DNA of 13,935 nucleotides from Dehalococcoidia bacterium (GCA_022823105.1 JAJDXU010000030.1:1-13935); one strand, 5' to 3'; shown: positions 1 through 7,366, counted from the first letter of the stretch. Program-made: numbers and translations. Notes: generated by a model from the letters alone, not told the origin.

Positions 1-47
1 ATTGGGCAGGCCCCCGCATCGGGTATTGGGCGGGCCCCGCATCGGGT
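1..47. repeat. 23-bp tandem repeat array (first block)
   Basis: Two adjacent copies of a GC-rich unit with consensus near ATTGGGCRGGCCCCGCATCG plus GGT. The first copy is 24 bp (1-24, one extra C) and the second is 23 bp (25-47). The array may begin before the window. The unit length is not a multiple of three, and reading it in any frame gives a repetitive Gly/Pro/Arg peptide, so the open frames across it are unlikely to be genes. The same unit recurs at 199-313. Confidence 0.85.
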
Positions 48-146
48 ACGGGGCAGGCTTTGAGCGGGAGTCCAGAAAATCGTCGCTGTACTCACGGATG
101 CCTGTCGGCGGGTTGCCTGGATACCGGCTTTCGCCGGTATGACGGT
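48..146. repeat. 99-bp intergenic repeat module, copy A, with hairpin
   Basis: This module and the one at 314-412 are both 99 bp, share an identical first 33 bases and an identical end, and differ in the middle. Near the 3' end lies a perfect hairpin: ATACCGGC (121-128), loop TTTC, GCCGGTAT (133-140). Read on the minus strand this end translates as TVIPAKAGI, the signature of a well-known family of dispersed intergenic repeats that are often mis-called as protein. Role unknown; it could form an RNA hairpin or act as a short mobile (MITE/REP-like) element. Confidence 0.8.
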
Positions 147-182
147 GGTGGGTCGAAGCCGTGGCATGGAGTCCGTCATGCC

Positions 183-313
183 GGCCCCTGCATCGGGTAC
201 TGGGCGGGCCCCGTATCGGGTATTGGGCAGGTCCCGCATCGGGTATTGGGCAGGTCCCGCATCGGGTACCGGGCGGGCCCCGTATCGAGTACCGGGCGGG
301 CCCCGTATCGGGT
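183..313. repeat. 23-bp tandem repeat array (second block)
   Basis: A partial copy (183-198) is followed by five full 23-bp units at 199-221, 222-244, 245-267, 268-290 and 291-313. Units alternate between ATTGGGCAGGTCCCGCATCG-type and ACYGGGCGGGCCCCGTATCG-type, and the two neighbours at 222-267 are identical. There are no unique spacers, so this is a minisatellite and not a CRISPR array. It runs directly into the second 99-bp module. Confidence 0.88.
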
Positions 314-412
314 ACGGGGCAGGCTTTGAGCGGGAGTCCAGAAAATCCCTGGCGTACTCAAGGACGGCTGTCGGAAGGTTACATGGATACCGGCTTTCGC
401 CGGTATGACGGT
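314..412. repeat. 99-bp intergenic repeat module, copy B, with hairpin
   Basis: Second copy of the module at 48-146, offset by 266 bp and again directly following the 23-bp array. The hairpin is ATACCGGC (387-394), loop TTTC, GCCGGTAT (399-406), and the flanking bases GGATACC...GGTATGACGGT match copy A exactly. The middle section (about 347-380) differs, so the two copies are old enough to have diverged or were placed independently. The rest of the interval up to the gene at 546 (413-545) shows no convincing promoter or other structure. Confidence 0.8.
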
Positions 413-545
413 TCGGGGTGAAAGGCCACCAACCAGGACTTTGAAAAGGCCCTGCCCGCGAGCCTTTTCTTCTGGACATTTCCGGCCGCACGGTACAGAA
501 TGGCGCCATTGCCATATCACAATCATTCGGATCGGAGACCGTAAT

Positions 546-2165
546 ATGGTGAGTAGCGCCACATCTGCCAACCTCACTCCGTTGCTCTTCCTGGAACGCA
601 GCGCGTCCGTCTATCCGGACAAACCCGCGTGCATCTACAACGGCGGAGTCACCACCTACGCTCAGTTCTACCATCGCGTCCTCCGCCACGCCGCCGCGTT
701 GCAGGGTGTCGGCGTCCAGGCCGGAGATCGCGTCGCCTACCTGCTGCCCAACCTGCCCTCCATGCTCGAAGCCAACTTCGCCCCCATGGGCATCGGCGCA
801 GTGCTGGTCGCGCTCAACATCCGCCTGTCCGCCAGGGAAATCGCCTACATCCTGAACCACTCCGGAGCCAAGGCGCTGGTGTTCGATTCCGAACTTGCGG
901 ATACCGTCCGGCAACTCCGCGATGATTGCCCCGGCGTCGAAACCTACGTCCAGGTGCGCGACACCGTCCCGTTGGCCACCGACATTCCCAGCATCGAGTT
1001 CGAGCAGTGGCTTGCCGACGCTGAGCCCCTGTCATCCCTCCCGGGCACGGCCTCCGAAACGGACACCCTCACCATCAACTACACCTCGGGCACCACCGGC
1101 ATGCCTAAGGGCGTGGAGTACACGCCGCGCGGGGCCTACATCAACGCCCTCGGGGAGGCCATGGAGATGGGCATGAATTGGCGCAGCATCTACCTGTGGA
1201 CGCTGCCCATGTTTCACGCCAACGGCTGGTGCTTCCCCTGGGCGGTCACCGCGGTTGGCGGAACCCACGTCTGCCTCCGCCGCGTGGATCCCGCCGAGGT
1301 GTATCGCCTGATTCGCGAGGAATCCGTATCCCACCTCTGCGCCGCGCCCACCGTCCTCACCGGACTCTACGCCGCTCCGGAAGCCGCCTCCGCCGATCTC
1401 TCCGGTCTCACCATCATGACCGCCGGCGCGCCGCCGGCTCCCCAGGTGATCCGCACCATCGAGGGCATGGGCGCCCAGATCATCCACGTGTACGGCCTCA
1501 CCGAGACCTACGGCCCCTGCACCGTCGCTGCGGCCCAACCGGCGTGGGATGCTCTGCCGTCCGACGAACTCGCCCGAGTCAAGGCCCGACAGGGCGTACC
1601 GTTCATGGTGTACGGCACCGGCCTGCGCGTCGTCGACGAAAATATGCACGACGTTCCCAGGGACGTTGAGACCATGGGCGAGGTCGTCATGCAGGGCGAC
1701 GCCGTGATGAAGGGCTACTACAACGACCCCGAAGCCACCGCCGAGGCCTTCCGCGGTGGCTGGTTCCATTCGGGCGACCTCGCCGTCTGGCACCCCGACG
1801 GGTACATCGAACTCCAGGACCGCTCCAAGGACATCATCATCTCCGGCGGTGAGAACATCTCCAGCCAGGAGGTCGAGAAGGTCATCATGGAGCACCCGGC
1901 CGTCCTCGAGGTTTGCGTCGTGGGCGTACCGGACGATCGCTGGGGCGAGGTGCCCAAGGCCTTCGTCGTGCCCCGGGACGGCGGCACGGTGAGCGCCGAC
2001 GAAATTATCAACTTCACCCGCGACCGCATCGCCCACTTCAAGGCCCCCAAGAGCGTGGAGTTCGGCGATCTCCCCAAGACCGCCACCGGCAAGATTCAGA
2101 AGTACATCCTGCGCGACCGGGAATGGGAAGGCCAGGAACGCCGCATCCAGGGATCTCAGGTATAA
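546..2165 (+). CDS. AMP-forming fatty acyl-CoA synthetase (ANL superfamily)
   Basis: Predicted 539-aa cytosolic enzyme that activates a carboxylic acid with ATP to an acyl-adenylate and then transfers it to CoA. All core motifs are visible: phosphate loop YTSGTTGMPKGV (179-190), YGLTE (316-320), GWFHSGD with the ribose-binding Asp411, the hinge region DRSKD (425-429), and PKTATGK with the likely catalytic Lys516. The segment PMFHANGWCF before the middle of the protein is typical of the branch containing Thermus long-chain acyl-CoA synthetase and plant acyl-activating enzymes, so a medium- or long-chain or branched substrate is likely, but the exact acid cannot be read. The frame is open upstream to 405, but that would start inside a repeat hairpin. 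I chose ATG 546 because GGAG at 534-537 sits 8 nt ahead and the length then matches the family. The next gene follows after 55 bp on the same strand, suggesting an operon. Confidence 0.93.
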   Translation: MVSSATSANLTPLLFLERSASVYPDKPACIYNGGVTTYAQFYHRVLRHAAALQGVGVQAGDRVAYLLPNLPSMLEANFAPMGIGAVLVALNIRLSAREIAYILNHSGAKALVFDSELADTVRQLRDDCPGVETYVQVRDTVPLATDIPSIEFEQWLADAEPLSSLPGTASETDTLTINYTSGTTGMPKGVEYTPRGAYINALGEAMEMGMNWRSIYLWTLPMFHANGWCFPWAVTAVGGTHVCLRRVDPAEVYRLIREESVSHLCAAPTVLTGLYAAPEAASADLSGLTIMTAGAPPAPQVIRTIEGMGAQIIHVYGLTETYGPCTVAAAQPAWDALPSDELARVKARQGVPFMVYGTGLRVVDENMHDVPRDVETMGEVVMQGDAVMKGYYNDPEATAEAFRGGWFHSGDLAVWHPDGYIELQDRSKDIIISGGENISSQEVEKVIMEHPAVLEVCVVGVPDDRWGEVPKAFVVPRDGGTVSADEIINFTRDRIAHFKAPKSVEFGDLPKTATGKIQKYILRDREWEGQERRIQGSQV

Positions 2166-2220
2166 CCATCGGCACATTCGCGCCCCAGGGACTCAGTACG
2201 CTTCGCAGAGGAGAACAGGT

Positions 2221-3267
2221 ATGGAATTTGGACTGTTCCTTGAATTTCCGCGCCCCATTGACGGCGACCACCACGACGCTTTCACCCAATCGTTCCAACT
2301 GGTGCGGGAGGCCGAGGACTTGGGCGTGGCGTCCGTTTGGCTGGCCGAGTACCACTTCAACATGGAGCGGGTGCTCGCCTCGCCGGTGATGATCGCCACC
2401 GCCATCGCCGCCAAGACCCACACCATGCGCATCGGCACGGCGGTGTACTGTCTGCCTCTGGGCCACCCCATCCGCGTCGCCGAAGAGATGGCCACTCTGG
2501 ACCATATCAGCGACGGCCGCGTGGAATTGGGCGTCGGCCGCGGAACCTTCCCCAACGTCCACGAGGGGTTCAACGTCACCTTCGAGGAGAGCCGCAGCCG
2601 CTTCGACGAATTCCTTGAAATAGTCAAGACGGCCTGGACTGAGGAAACCTTCTCCTTCCACGGCGAACACTATTCCTGTGACGAACTCACCGTTACGCCC
2701 CGGCCCTACCAGAAGCCTCACCCTCCCATCACCGTGGGCGTTACCTCAGCCGAGAGCTTCCCAATCATCGGCGCGATGGGCTACCCGCTGATCGTCAACC
2801 CCTCCCGCGTGTTTACGCTGGACCAACTCAAAGGGCCGATGGAGCAGTACCGGGCAGCCTGGAAAGCGGCCGGCCATCCCGGCGAGGGCAGGGTCGGACT
2901 CCGCGTGCCAATCTACGTCAACGAAGACGCCGAAGCCGCCTACCGCAACCCCATGGACTCGGCCATGAACTCGATAACCCGCCTGGGCCAGCGCGTTGGT
3001 TCGTACGCCGGACGCGCCGGCACCACCGGCGACTGGGGCGAGCAGAGCCGGATCATCCTGGGGATGGACTACGACGACTGGTTGCGCGACAAGGTCGTGT
3101 ACGGCACCCCAGACGCCGTAACCGAGCGCCTAACCGAACTGGAAGAAAACCTGGGCCTGGACCAACTCATCTACGAAATCAACTACGGCAACCTGATGCC
3201 CGACGAAATGCAAACCGCATCGCTCCGGCTGTTCAACAAAAAGGTGCTGCCCCGGCTGACCGATTAG
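2221..3267 (+). CDS. LLM-class flavin-dependent oxidoreductase (luciferase-like)
   Basis: A 348-aa protein of the bacterial luciferase-like TIM-barrel family, which uses reduced flavin (FMNH2 or F420H2) to oxidise organic substrates. Family features include the opening strand MEFGLFLEF, WLAEYHF (40-46), the conserved run VYCLPLGHPIRVAEE (75-89) followed by TLDHISDGR and LGVGRG (103-108), and the C-terminal YGTPDAVTERL (294-304) that closes the barrel. Length is normal for the family. AGGAG at 2209-2213 lies 7 nt before the ATG. It is probably co-transcribed with the acyl-CoA synthetase 55 bp upstream, which would fit oxygenation and CoA activation of a recalcitrant acid or alkane-like compound. 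Substrate and choice of FMN or F420 are unknown. Expansion of such flavin monooxygenases is a reported trait of SAR202 Chloroflexota. Confidence 0.92.
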   Translation: MEFGLFLEFPRPIDGDHHDAFTQSFQLVREAEDLGVASVWLAEYHFNMERVLASPVMIATAIAAKTHTMRIGTAVYCLPLGHPIRVAEEMATLDHISDGRVELGVGRGTFPNVHEGFNVTFEESRSRFDEFLEIVKTAWTEETFSFHGEHYSCDELTVTPRPYQKPHPPITVGVTSAESFPIIGAMGYPLIVNPSRVFTLDQLKGPMEQYRAAWKAAGHPGEGRVGLRVPIYVNEDAEAAYRNPMDSAMNSITRLGQRVGSYAGRAGTTGDWGEQSRIILGMDYDDWLRDKVVYGTPDAVTERLTELEENLGLDQLIYEINYGNLMPDEMQTASLRLFNKKVLPRLTD

Positions 3268-3304
3268 ATAGAGCCTCGAGCGGCAAGCGGTGGTCCCGGC
3301 TCAT

Positions 3305-3520
3305 TTACCTGCGGAAAACATCTCTCGAAAGACCCGACTGACGGATGATCGAGCCGAGCGTACCAGGCTTCACGTCTTCACCGGGTCGGCTGAATGAAAG
3401 TATGACTGACCAACGTTTGCCGCTGTGATGGGCCTGATAGACCCTATGTGATCCTTTGCCGTAGCGCTCGAAATAAAATCCGTTCTCTTCTAATACCGTG
3501 ATCACCTGCCGATACGTCAT
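3305..3520 (-). CDS. hicA: HicA-family mRNA interferase toxin
   Basis: A 71-aa protein with the HicA (YcfA-like) double-stranded-RNA-binding fold. It has an N-terminal helix (TYRQVITVLEENGF), then YGKGSHRVY containing the GSH motif with the histidine expected to be catalytic, then KPGTLGSIIRQSGLS, the usual C-terminal helix. HicA toxins cleave mRNA and tmRNA and are held in check by a HicB antitoxin. Its ATG (3518-3520) overlaps the stop of the upstream hicB-like gene in an ATGA arrangement, so the two are translationally coupled. It is the last gene of a minus-strand run. The gene on the other side (ending at 3267) is convergent. The family assignment is good; toxicity is an inference. Confidence 0.85.
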   Translation of the reverse strand: MTYRQVITVLEENGFYFERYGKGSHRVYQAHHSGKRWSVILSFSRPGEDVKPGTLGSIIRQSGLSRDVFRR

Positions 3521-3837
3521 GCGGTGGGAATCACCAGGAACCGGGCACGTGTCAATCCTCTGCTCTCAGATGTCAACCGCAGTGCGGAGAAGATCCGTGC
3601 GATGCTTGATTCCAGCGACAGCCGGAGGCGCAGGCTCAAAGGAGCTTTGCGATTGAGAAACGCACTCTGCTCGCTTTCCGGTAGGTCTGATACGTAGTCA
3701 AGGTAGGTATCGACCGCGTCGGCAAGTTCACGGCGCACTTCATCCAAGCTTGCCCCCTGCGCGGGAATATCGAAATCGACGCAGATGGCCTCCCAATCGC
3801 CGGGCTTGCCCCAGGCGTAGCAAGTCAGTTTCCGCAT
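3517..3837 (-). CDS. hicB: HicB-like antitoxin (atypical C-terminus)
   Basis: A 106-aa protein. Residues 1-50 (MRKLTCYAWGKPGDWEAICV, then a DIPAQG turn and the helix SLDEVRRELADAVDTYL) match the small partial RNase-H-like domain of HicB antitoxins, in which the DIPAQG turn occupies the place of the usual DLPGC-type turn. The rest (FLNRKAPLSLRLRLSL onward) is basic and amphipathic. It does not look like the ribbon-helix-helix or helix-turn-helix DNA-binding end of classical HicB, so autoregulation is uncertain. The frame is open back to 3996, but that part overlaps the neighbouring dehydrogenase. ATG 3837 has GAGGAG at 3845-3850 (minus strand) 7 nt ahead. The downstream HicA toxin overlaps by 4 nt. 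Antitoxin-first order is the reverse of the classical hicAB arrangement. Confidence 0.75.
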   Translation of the reverse strand: MRKLTCYAWGKPGDWEAICVDFDIPAQGASLDEVRRELADAVDTYLDYVSDLPESEQSAFLNRKAPLSLRLRLSLESSIARIFSALRLTSESRGLTRARFLVIPTA

Positions 3838-3871
3838 GGCATCGCTCCTCAGGGCCGGTCGACGCGCCGCT

Positions 3872-4900
3872 CTAATCCCACGTGAAGCACACCTTGCCGG
3901 TGCCGCCGGCGTCAAAAAGCTTGTACGCGGCGTCGGCGTCGTCCAGCGTGAACCGGTGGGTGAACAGCTCCTTGAGGGGCACCTGCCGGTCCACAACGAA
4001 CCGCGCCACCTCCTCCAGCCCGTTGAGACTGAACGTCCACGATCCCACGATGGTCAGCTGCTTGTGGATGATCTGGGGACTCACGTCAAACGTGGTGGTG
4101 TTGCCCTCCCCAACGAAGCAGACCCGGCCCCATAGCATCGCCGAATCCACGGCGTTGATGCGAGCCTCGGGCCGACCGGTGCAGTCCAGCGCCGCCGGTG
4201 TCCCCTCGCCGTGGGTCAGTTCGCGGATCGCTTCGACCGGATTCTGATTGCTGGCGTCGATGCAAACGTCCGCGCCCAGCCGCCGGGCCAAATCAAGCCG
4301 TTCCCCGTCCACGTCAACCGCAATCACCCGCGCTCCCATGGCCTTGGCGAACATGGTGCCGCTGGCTCCCACCGGGCCCTGCCCAAAGATGGCGATGGTG
4401 TCGTCGCCAGCGAGGTTCAGGCGCTTCAGCGCGTGGAACGCGGTGCCGGTGCCGCAGGCGCACGCCGATCCCTCGTCAAAGTCCAGGCCATCCGGCATCT
4501 TGACGCACGTGTACGCTGGGCAGATCAAATAGTCCTCATGCCCGCCGTTGGCGCCGGTCCCGTACACCACCGAACCGTTCAGGCACATCTGGGTGTAACC
4601 GATGCGGCACATCGTGCACGTCCGGCAGCCCGTGTAGTGGTGCATCATCACGCGGTCGCCCACGGCCACCTCGGTCACGCCGGACCCAACCGCTGAGATG
4701 ACGCCGCAGGGCTCATGGCCGGCGACCTTCAGGTTTGCCGGGTCGCCGCGATCCGCCTTGGCAGCGCGGTAGTGGCGCAGGTCGCTGCCACACAAGCCCG
4801 ACGCCTTCATCTGGATCACCACTTCGCCCGTGCCGGGATGCGGGTCCGGCAGGTTGCGGATTTCGACCTCCCGGTCTCCGGTGAAAAATACGCCTCGCAT
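3872..4900 (-). CDS. Zinc-dependent alcohol dehydrogenase (medium-chain MDR family)
   Basis: A 342-aa cytosolic NAD(P)-dependent dehydrogenase that should interconvert a secondary or primary alcohol or polyol and its carbonyl. Catalytic zinc ligands are visible as Cys37 (GLCGSD), His62-Glu63 (GHE) and probably Cys149 (ACGTGTAFHAL). The structural zinc site is Cys92, Cys95, Cys98 and Cys106. The Rossmann motif GQGPVG (173-178) is followed by VIAVD, whose acidic end favours NAD over NADP. GGAGG at 4909-4913 (minus strand) lies 8 nt before the ATG. It sits 35 bp downstream of a Uma2 gene and 34 bp upstream of the hicB-like gene. The family spans sorbitol, threonine and simple alcohol dehydrogenases, and I cannot name the substrate. 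Confidence 0.93.
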   Translation of the reverse strand: MRGVFFTGDREVEIRNLPDPHPGTGEVVIQMKASGLCGSDLRHYRAAKADRGDPANLKVAGHEPCGVISAVGSGVTEVAVGDRVMMHHYTGCRTCTMCRIGYTQMCLNGSVVYGTGANGGHEDYLICPAYTCVKMPDGLDFDEGSACACGTGTAFHALKRLNLAGDDTIAIFGQGPVGASGTMFAKAMGARVIAVDVDGERLDLARRLGADVCIDASNQNPVEAIRELTHGEGTPAALDCTGRPEARINAVDSAMLWGRVCFVGEGNTTTFDVSPQIIHKQLTIVGSWTFSLNGLEEVARFVVDRQVPLKELFTHRFTLDDADAAYKLFDAGGTGKVCFTWD

Positions 4901-4935
4901 ATCGGTTCCCTCCAGTTCGAAGCTGACGTATGACC

Positions 4936-5664
4936 CTATCCCGGGTCGGGCAAAATCCCATGCTGCCGCAGCAGGGCTTCCAGTTCGCGGTTGCGCTCTG
5001 CCGCGGCCTGCAGCGCCGTTTCCGCCTCAATTCGCGCGGCCTCCGACTCCGATAGATTGAGCAGCCAGTTCCGGTCGATCGGATCGTAAAGCTTCAACAA
5101 ATCATCCCGAACGCAGATGTCCAACCCCAACAACGCGCTGTAGCCTCGCAGGATGCCGTCCGCGTCTTCGGAAACGGGGATTGGCTCATACACGCCGTCC
5201 ACCAGCCGCTCCCCGGCCAATGGCGGGTCGAAGCACTCCCGCAGCGGGTCGAACCGCCAGTATTCCGTTACCCCGATCGCGGCGTAAACGTCCCGCTTGT
5301 GTCCGATGTCCCGGTCGTACGATCCCGCTGACGCGATCTCCATCACAAAGTCCGGCGCTTTGCCATCCCGCCATGTGAAGTAAGAGCGGCGGGTATGGTT
5401 GTCCACGCCGAAGACCACGAACACGTCGGGCGCGACGACCGCGCCGGGGTCGTTCATCCGGTAATAAACGAACATATCGCCGGCCACGTACACATCAGGG
5501 CGATCTTGGTAGCGAACCCGCAGGGCGTGAACCATTTCGGTCAGTGGGTTGAACTGGAAATCGGTTTCGGCCAACGGCTCACCGTCCGTATCCGGGTAGT
5601 GGATGCTGGGGTCTTCGATTTCCGGCGGCGGGTCCGAGCCGGTCGCGACGGGCTTGCTTACCAT
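4936..5664 (-). CDS. Uma2-family (DUF820) restriction-endonuclease-fold protein
   Basis: A 242-aa member of the Uma2 family, a PD-(D/E)XK nuclease fold abundant in Cyanobacteria and Chloroflexota; the biological role is poorly understood. The putative active site is visible as Asp80 (VAPDVFVVF), Glu109 (PDFVMEI) and Lys123 (IGHKRDVYAAIGVTEYWRFD). The tail from about residue 207 is a charged helix (SEAARIEAETALQAAAERN, then RELEALLRQHGILPD) likely to form a coiled coil, also usual for the family. A TTG start at 5688 is possible, but the best ribosome site, AAGGAG at 5675-5680 (minus strand), lies inside that extension and 10 nt before ATG 5664, so I use 5664. It lies between two oxidoreductase genes with 57- and 35-bp gaps; why is unclear. 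Confidence 0.88.
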   Translation of the reverse strand: MVSKPVATGSDPPPEIEDPSIHYPDTDGEPLAETDFQFNPLTEMVHALRVRYQDRPDVYVAGDMFVYYRMNDPGAVVAPDVFVVFGVDNHTRRSYFTWRDGKAPDFVMEIASAGSYDRDIGHKRDVYAAIGVTEYWRFDPLRECFDPPLAGERLVDGVYEPIPVSEDADGILRGYSALLGLDICVRDDLLKLYDPIDRNWLLNLSESEAARIEAETALQAAAERNRELEALLRQHGILPDPG

Positions 5665-5721
5665 GACTTGCTCACTCCTTGCACACAATCATATTTCACG
5701 GCGCTGGCGTTCGTTGCATGG

Positions 5722-7326
5722 TTATGGATCAATCAGCACGCCGGGGTTGAGGATGCCGTTGGGATCCAGGGTGCGCTTCACGGCTCGCAATCCCTCCGCG
5801 AATGGATCGGGACGCTGGCCGTCGTACCAGGGGCGGTGGGCGCGACCCACGGCGTGGTGGTGGGTGATGGTGCCGCCAGCAGCCATCACGGCATCGGAGG
5901 CGGCCTGCTTGATCTCGGCGTGAGCCTCCAGTTCGCCTCCAACCCGACCCAGGCCCTCAAAGGTGTAGTACGGAGCGGGGCCATCGGGATAGACATGCGT
6001 GAACCGGCAGGAAACCCGGCCGCCCCCGCACGCGCGTCGCAACGCCTCCTGCAACGCGGAACGCACCATCTCGTCCATTGCCGGCCAGCGTTCCCAGGTG
6101 ATCGACGTCTCCAGCGTTTCGGCAACGATGCCAAAGCCGATGGTGGCGTTGCGCTCGTACGGCGCGTTGATGAACGAGTTGCGCCAACTGCCCACCGCGC
6201 CCTGCCGTCCGGCAGCGGCGTCGGATCGCTCTGCTGCGTCGGCGATGACGATATTCTCCTCGTCGATGGTCCCGCCGGCGTCGCGAGCGATGGCCACGGC
6301 CTGCCGTATGTTCTCGCCCTGTGGCAGTTCCGCCGACTCGAAGCCGATGATCAGCAGCGCCCGCTCTCCATCCAACCCGGCGAAGTCCTCGGCCTCACCC
6401 GGGTCGAGCATCCGCAGGTTGGCCGGCCACTGCTTCGCCTGCGCGATGAGCCGCGCCCCTTCGGACGCGGCCGCCATGCCATCGAATACGACGCCGGCCG
6501 AGGCGCGGTATCGTGGCCTGGCCTGGATGCGCATCCAGGCTTCTGTGATCACGCCCAGGATCCCCTCGCTGCCGATGACCATCCGGTCGGGAGACGGGCC
6601 GGCGCCGCTCCCCGGCAGGCGTCGCGATTCCCACACCCCCGACGGCGTGACCATGCGCACCGACTCCACGAAGTCGTCGATGTGGGTGTGGTTGGTGGCG
6701 TAGTGGCCCCCGCTGCGGGTGGCGATCCAGCCGCCCAGCGTGGAGAACTCGAAGCTCTGGGGGAAATGACGCAGCGTATAGCCATGGGGACGCAGTTGGG
6801 ATTCGAGATCGGGGCCGAGGACGCCCGCCTGGATGCGAGCGGCCCTGGACGTATCGTCGATCTCCAGCACCCGGTCCAGCCGCGTGAGGTCGATGGTCAC
6901 CACCGCGTCGGCCTCGGGAGGTTCCACGCCGGCGACAACGGTGCTGCCCCCGCCGTAGGGTATGGCCACGATGTTGGAGTTGGTGCACCAGTCCAGCACG
7001 GTGGTCAACTCGGTCTCGTCGCGAGGGTACGCAATGACGTCCGGCGGGTTGGGGAACTGGCAGTTGAACGCCCTGATGCGGTCCCGAAAGCTGCGCCCGT
7101 AGGTATGGGCGGCCCGTTCATGGTCGTCGGTGGAGCAGAATTCCCCGACCAGCGGGTGGGGCAGGATGCGCGGCGCCCGCAGGTTCAGATCGGCGTCGGT
7201 CGGAGGCCGGGGCGGGTTCAGCGAGACGCCGTAGCGTTGGTGGATTCGCTGGGCCATTGCGGCGTAGTCGGCCGCGGTCGGTTCCCTATCCTCGTTGCCC
7301 CAGGCCCAGAAACTGCGACGCGTCAT
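5722..7326 (-). CDS. FAD-binding oxidase, alkyl-DHAP synthase / GlcD-like (VAO family)
   Basis: A 534-aa flavoprotein of the vanillyl-alcohol-oxidase superfamily, closest in layout to alkyl-dihydroxyacetonephosphate synthase (AGPS). It opens with RRSFWAWG (3-10), a hallmark of bacterial AGPS-like proteins. The FAD-binding domain (about 92-265) holds PYGGGSTVVAG (123-133) and GSEGILGVITEA (252-263). The C-terminal domain carries the histidine triad His489-490-491 in THHHAVG and ends with RTLDPNGILNPGVLI. True AGPS makes ether lipids by swapping acyl for a fatty alcohol; many relatives are instead 2-hydroxyacid or phenol oxidases, so function is open. The frame extends upstream to 7428 through a tRNA gene; ATG 7326 has GGAGGG (7332-7337, minus strand) just ahead and begins the family-typical sequence. 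First gene of the minus-strand run, 40 nt after tRNA-Pro. Confidence 0.9.
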   Translation of the reverse strand: MTRRSFWAWGNEDREPTAADYAAMAQRIHQRYGVSLNPPRPPTDADLNLRAPRILPHPLVGEFCSTDDHERAAHTYGRSFRDRIRAFNCQFPNPPDVIAYPRDETELTTVLDWCTNSNIVAIPYGGGSTVVAGVEPPEADAVVTIDLTRLDRVLEIDDTSRAARIQAGVLGPDLESQLRPHGYTLRHFPQSFEFSTLGGWIATRSGGHYATNHTHIDDFVESVRMVTPSGVWESRRLPGSGAGPSPDRMVIGSEGILGVITEAWMRIQARPRYRASAGVVFDGMAAASEGARLIAQAKQWPANLRMLDPGEAEDFAGLDGERALLIIGFESAELPQGENIRQAVAIARDAGGTIDEENIVIADAAERSDAAAGRQGAVGSWRNSFINAPYERNATIGFGIVAETLETSITWERWPAMDEMVRSALQEALRRACGGGRVSCRFTHVYPDGPAPYYTFEGLGRVGGELEAHAEIKQAASDAVMAAGGTITHHHAVGRAHRPWYDGQRPDPFAEGLRAVKRTLDPNGILNPGVLIDP

Positions 7327-7364
7327 GCTATCCCTCCGTATGGGCATGGCGGTGTGGGCATAGC
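7327..7364 (-). promoter_or_regulatory. Leader hairpin overlapping the ribosome binding site
   Basis: Between the tRNA 3' end and the FAD-oxidase start, an inverted repeat GCTATGCCC (7364-7356) and GGGATAGC (7334-7327) could pair as eight base pairs with one bulge around a 21-nt loop. The GGG of the downstream arm is part of the Shine-Dalgarno GGAGGG, and the arm ends directly at the ATG. Folded RNA would therefore partly hide the ribosome site. This is read by eye only; no folding energy was computed. Confidence 0.4.
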
Positions 7365-7366
7365 AA

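Noticed and set aside
1..412. Possible CRISPR array
   Set aside because: The 23-bp units are directly adjacent with no unique spacers, and there are no cas genes nearby.
405..545. N-terminal extension of the acyl-CoA synthetase from an ATG at 405
   Set aside because: It would begin in the repeat hairpin, add a non-family segment, and ignore the good ribosome site before 546.
176..577. Minus-strand open frame of 133 codons across the left repeats
   Set aside because: Its translation contains TVIPAKAGIH and reiterated RYPM/GPA strings, the known signature of an intergenic repeat, with no ribosome site.
1032..2177. Long minus-strand open frame (381 codons)
   Set aside because: Entirely antisense to the acyl-CoA synthetase; it follows from GC-rich codon bias and has no domain signature.
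3268..3304. Possible terminator between the LLM gene and hicA (GAGCC...GGCTC)
   Set aside because: Only five base pairs, a long loop and no T tract.
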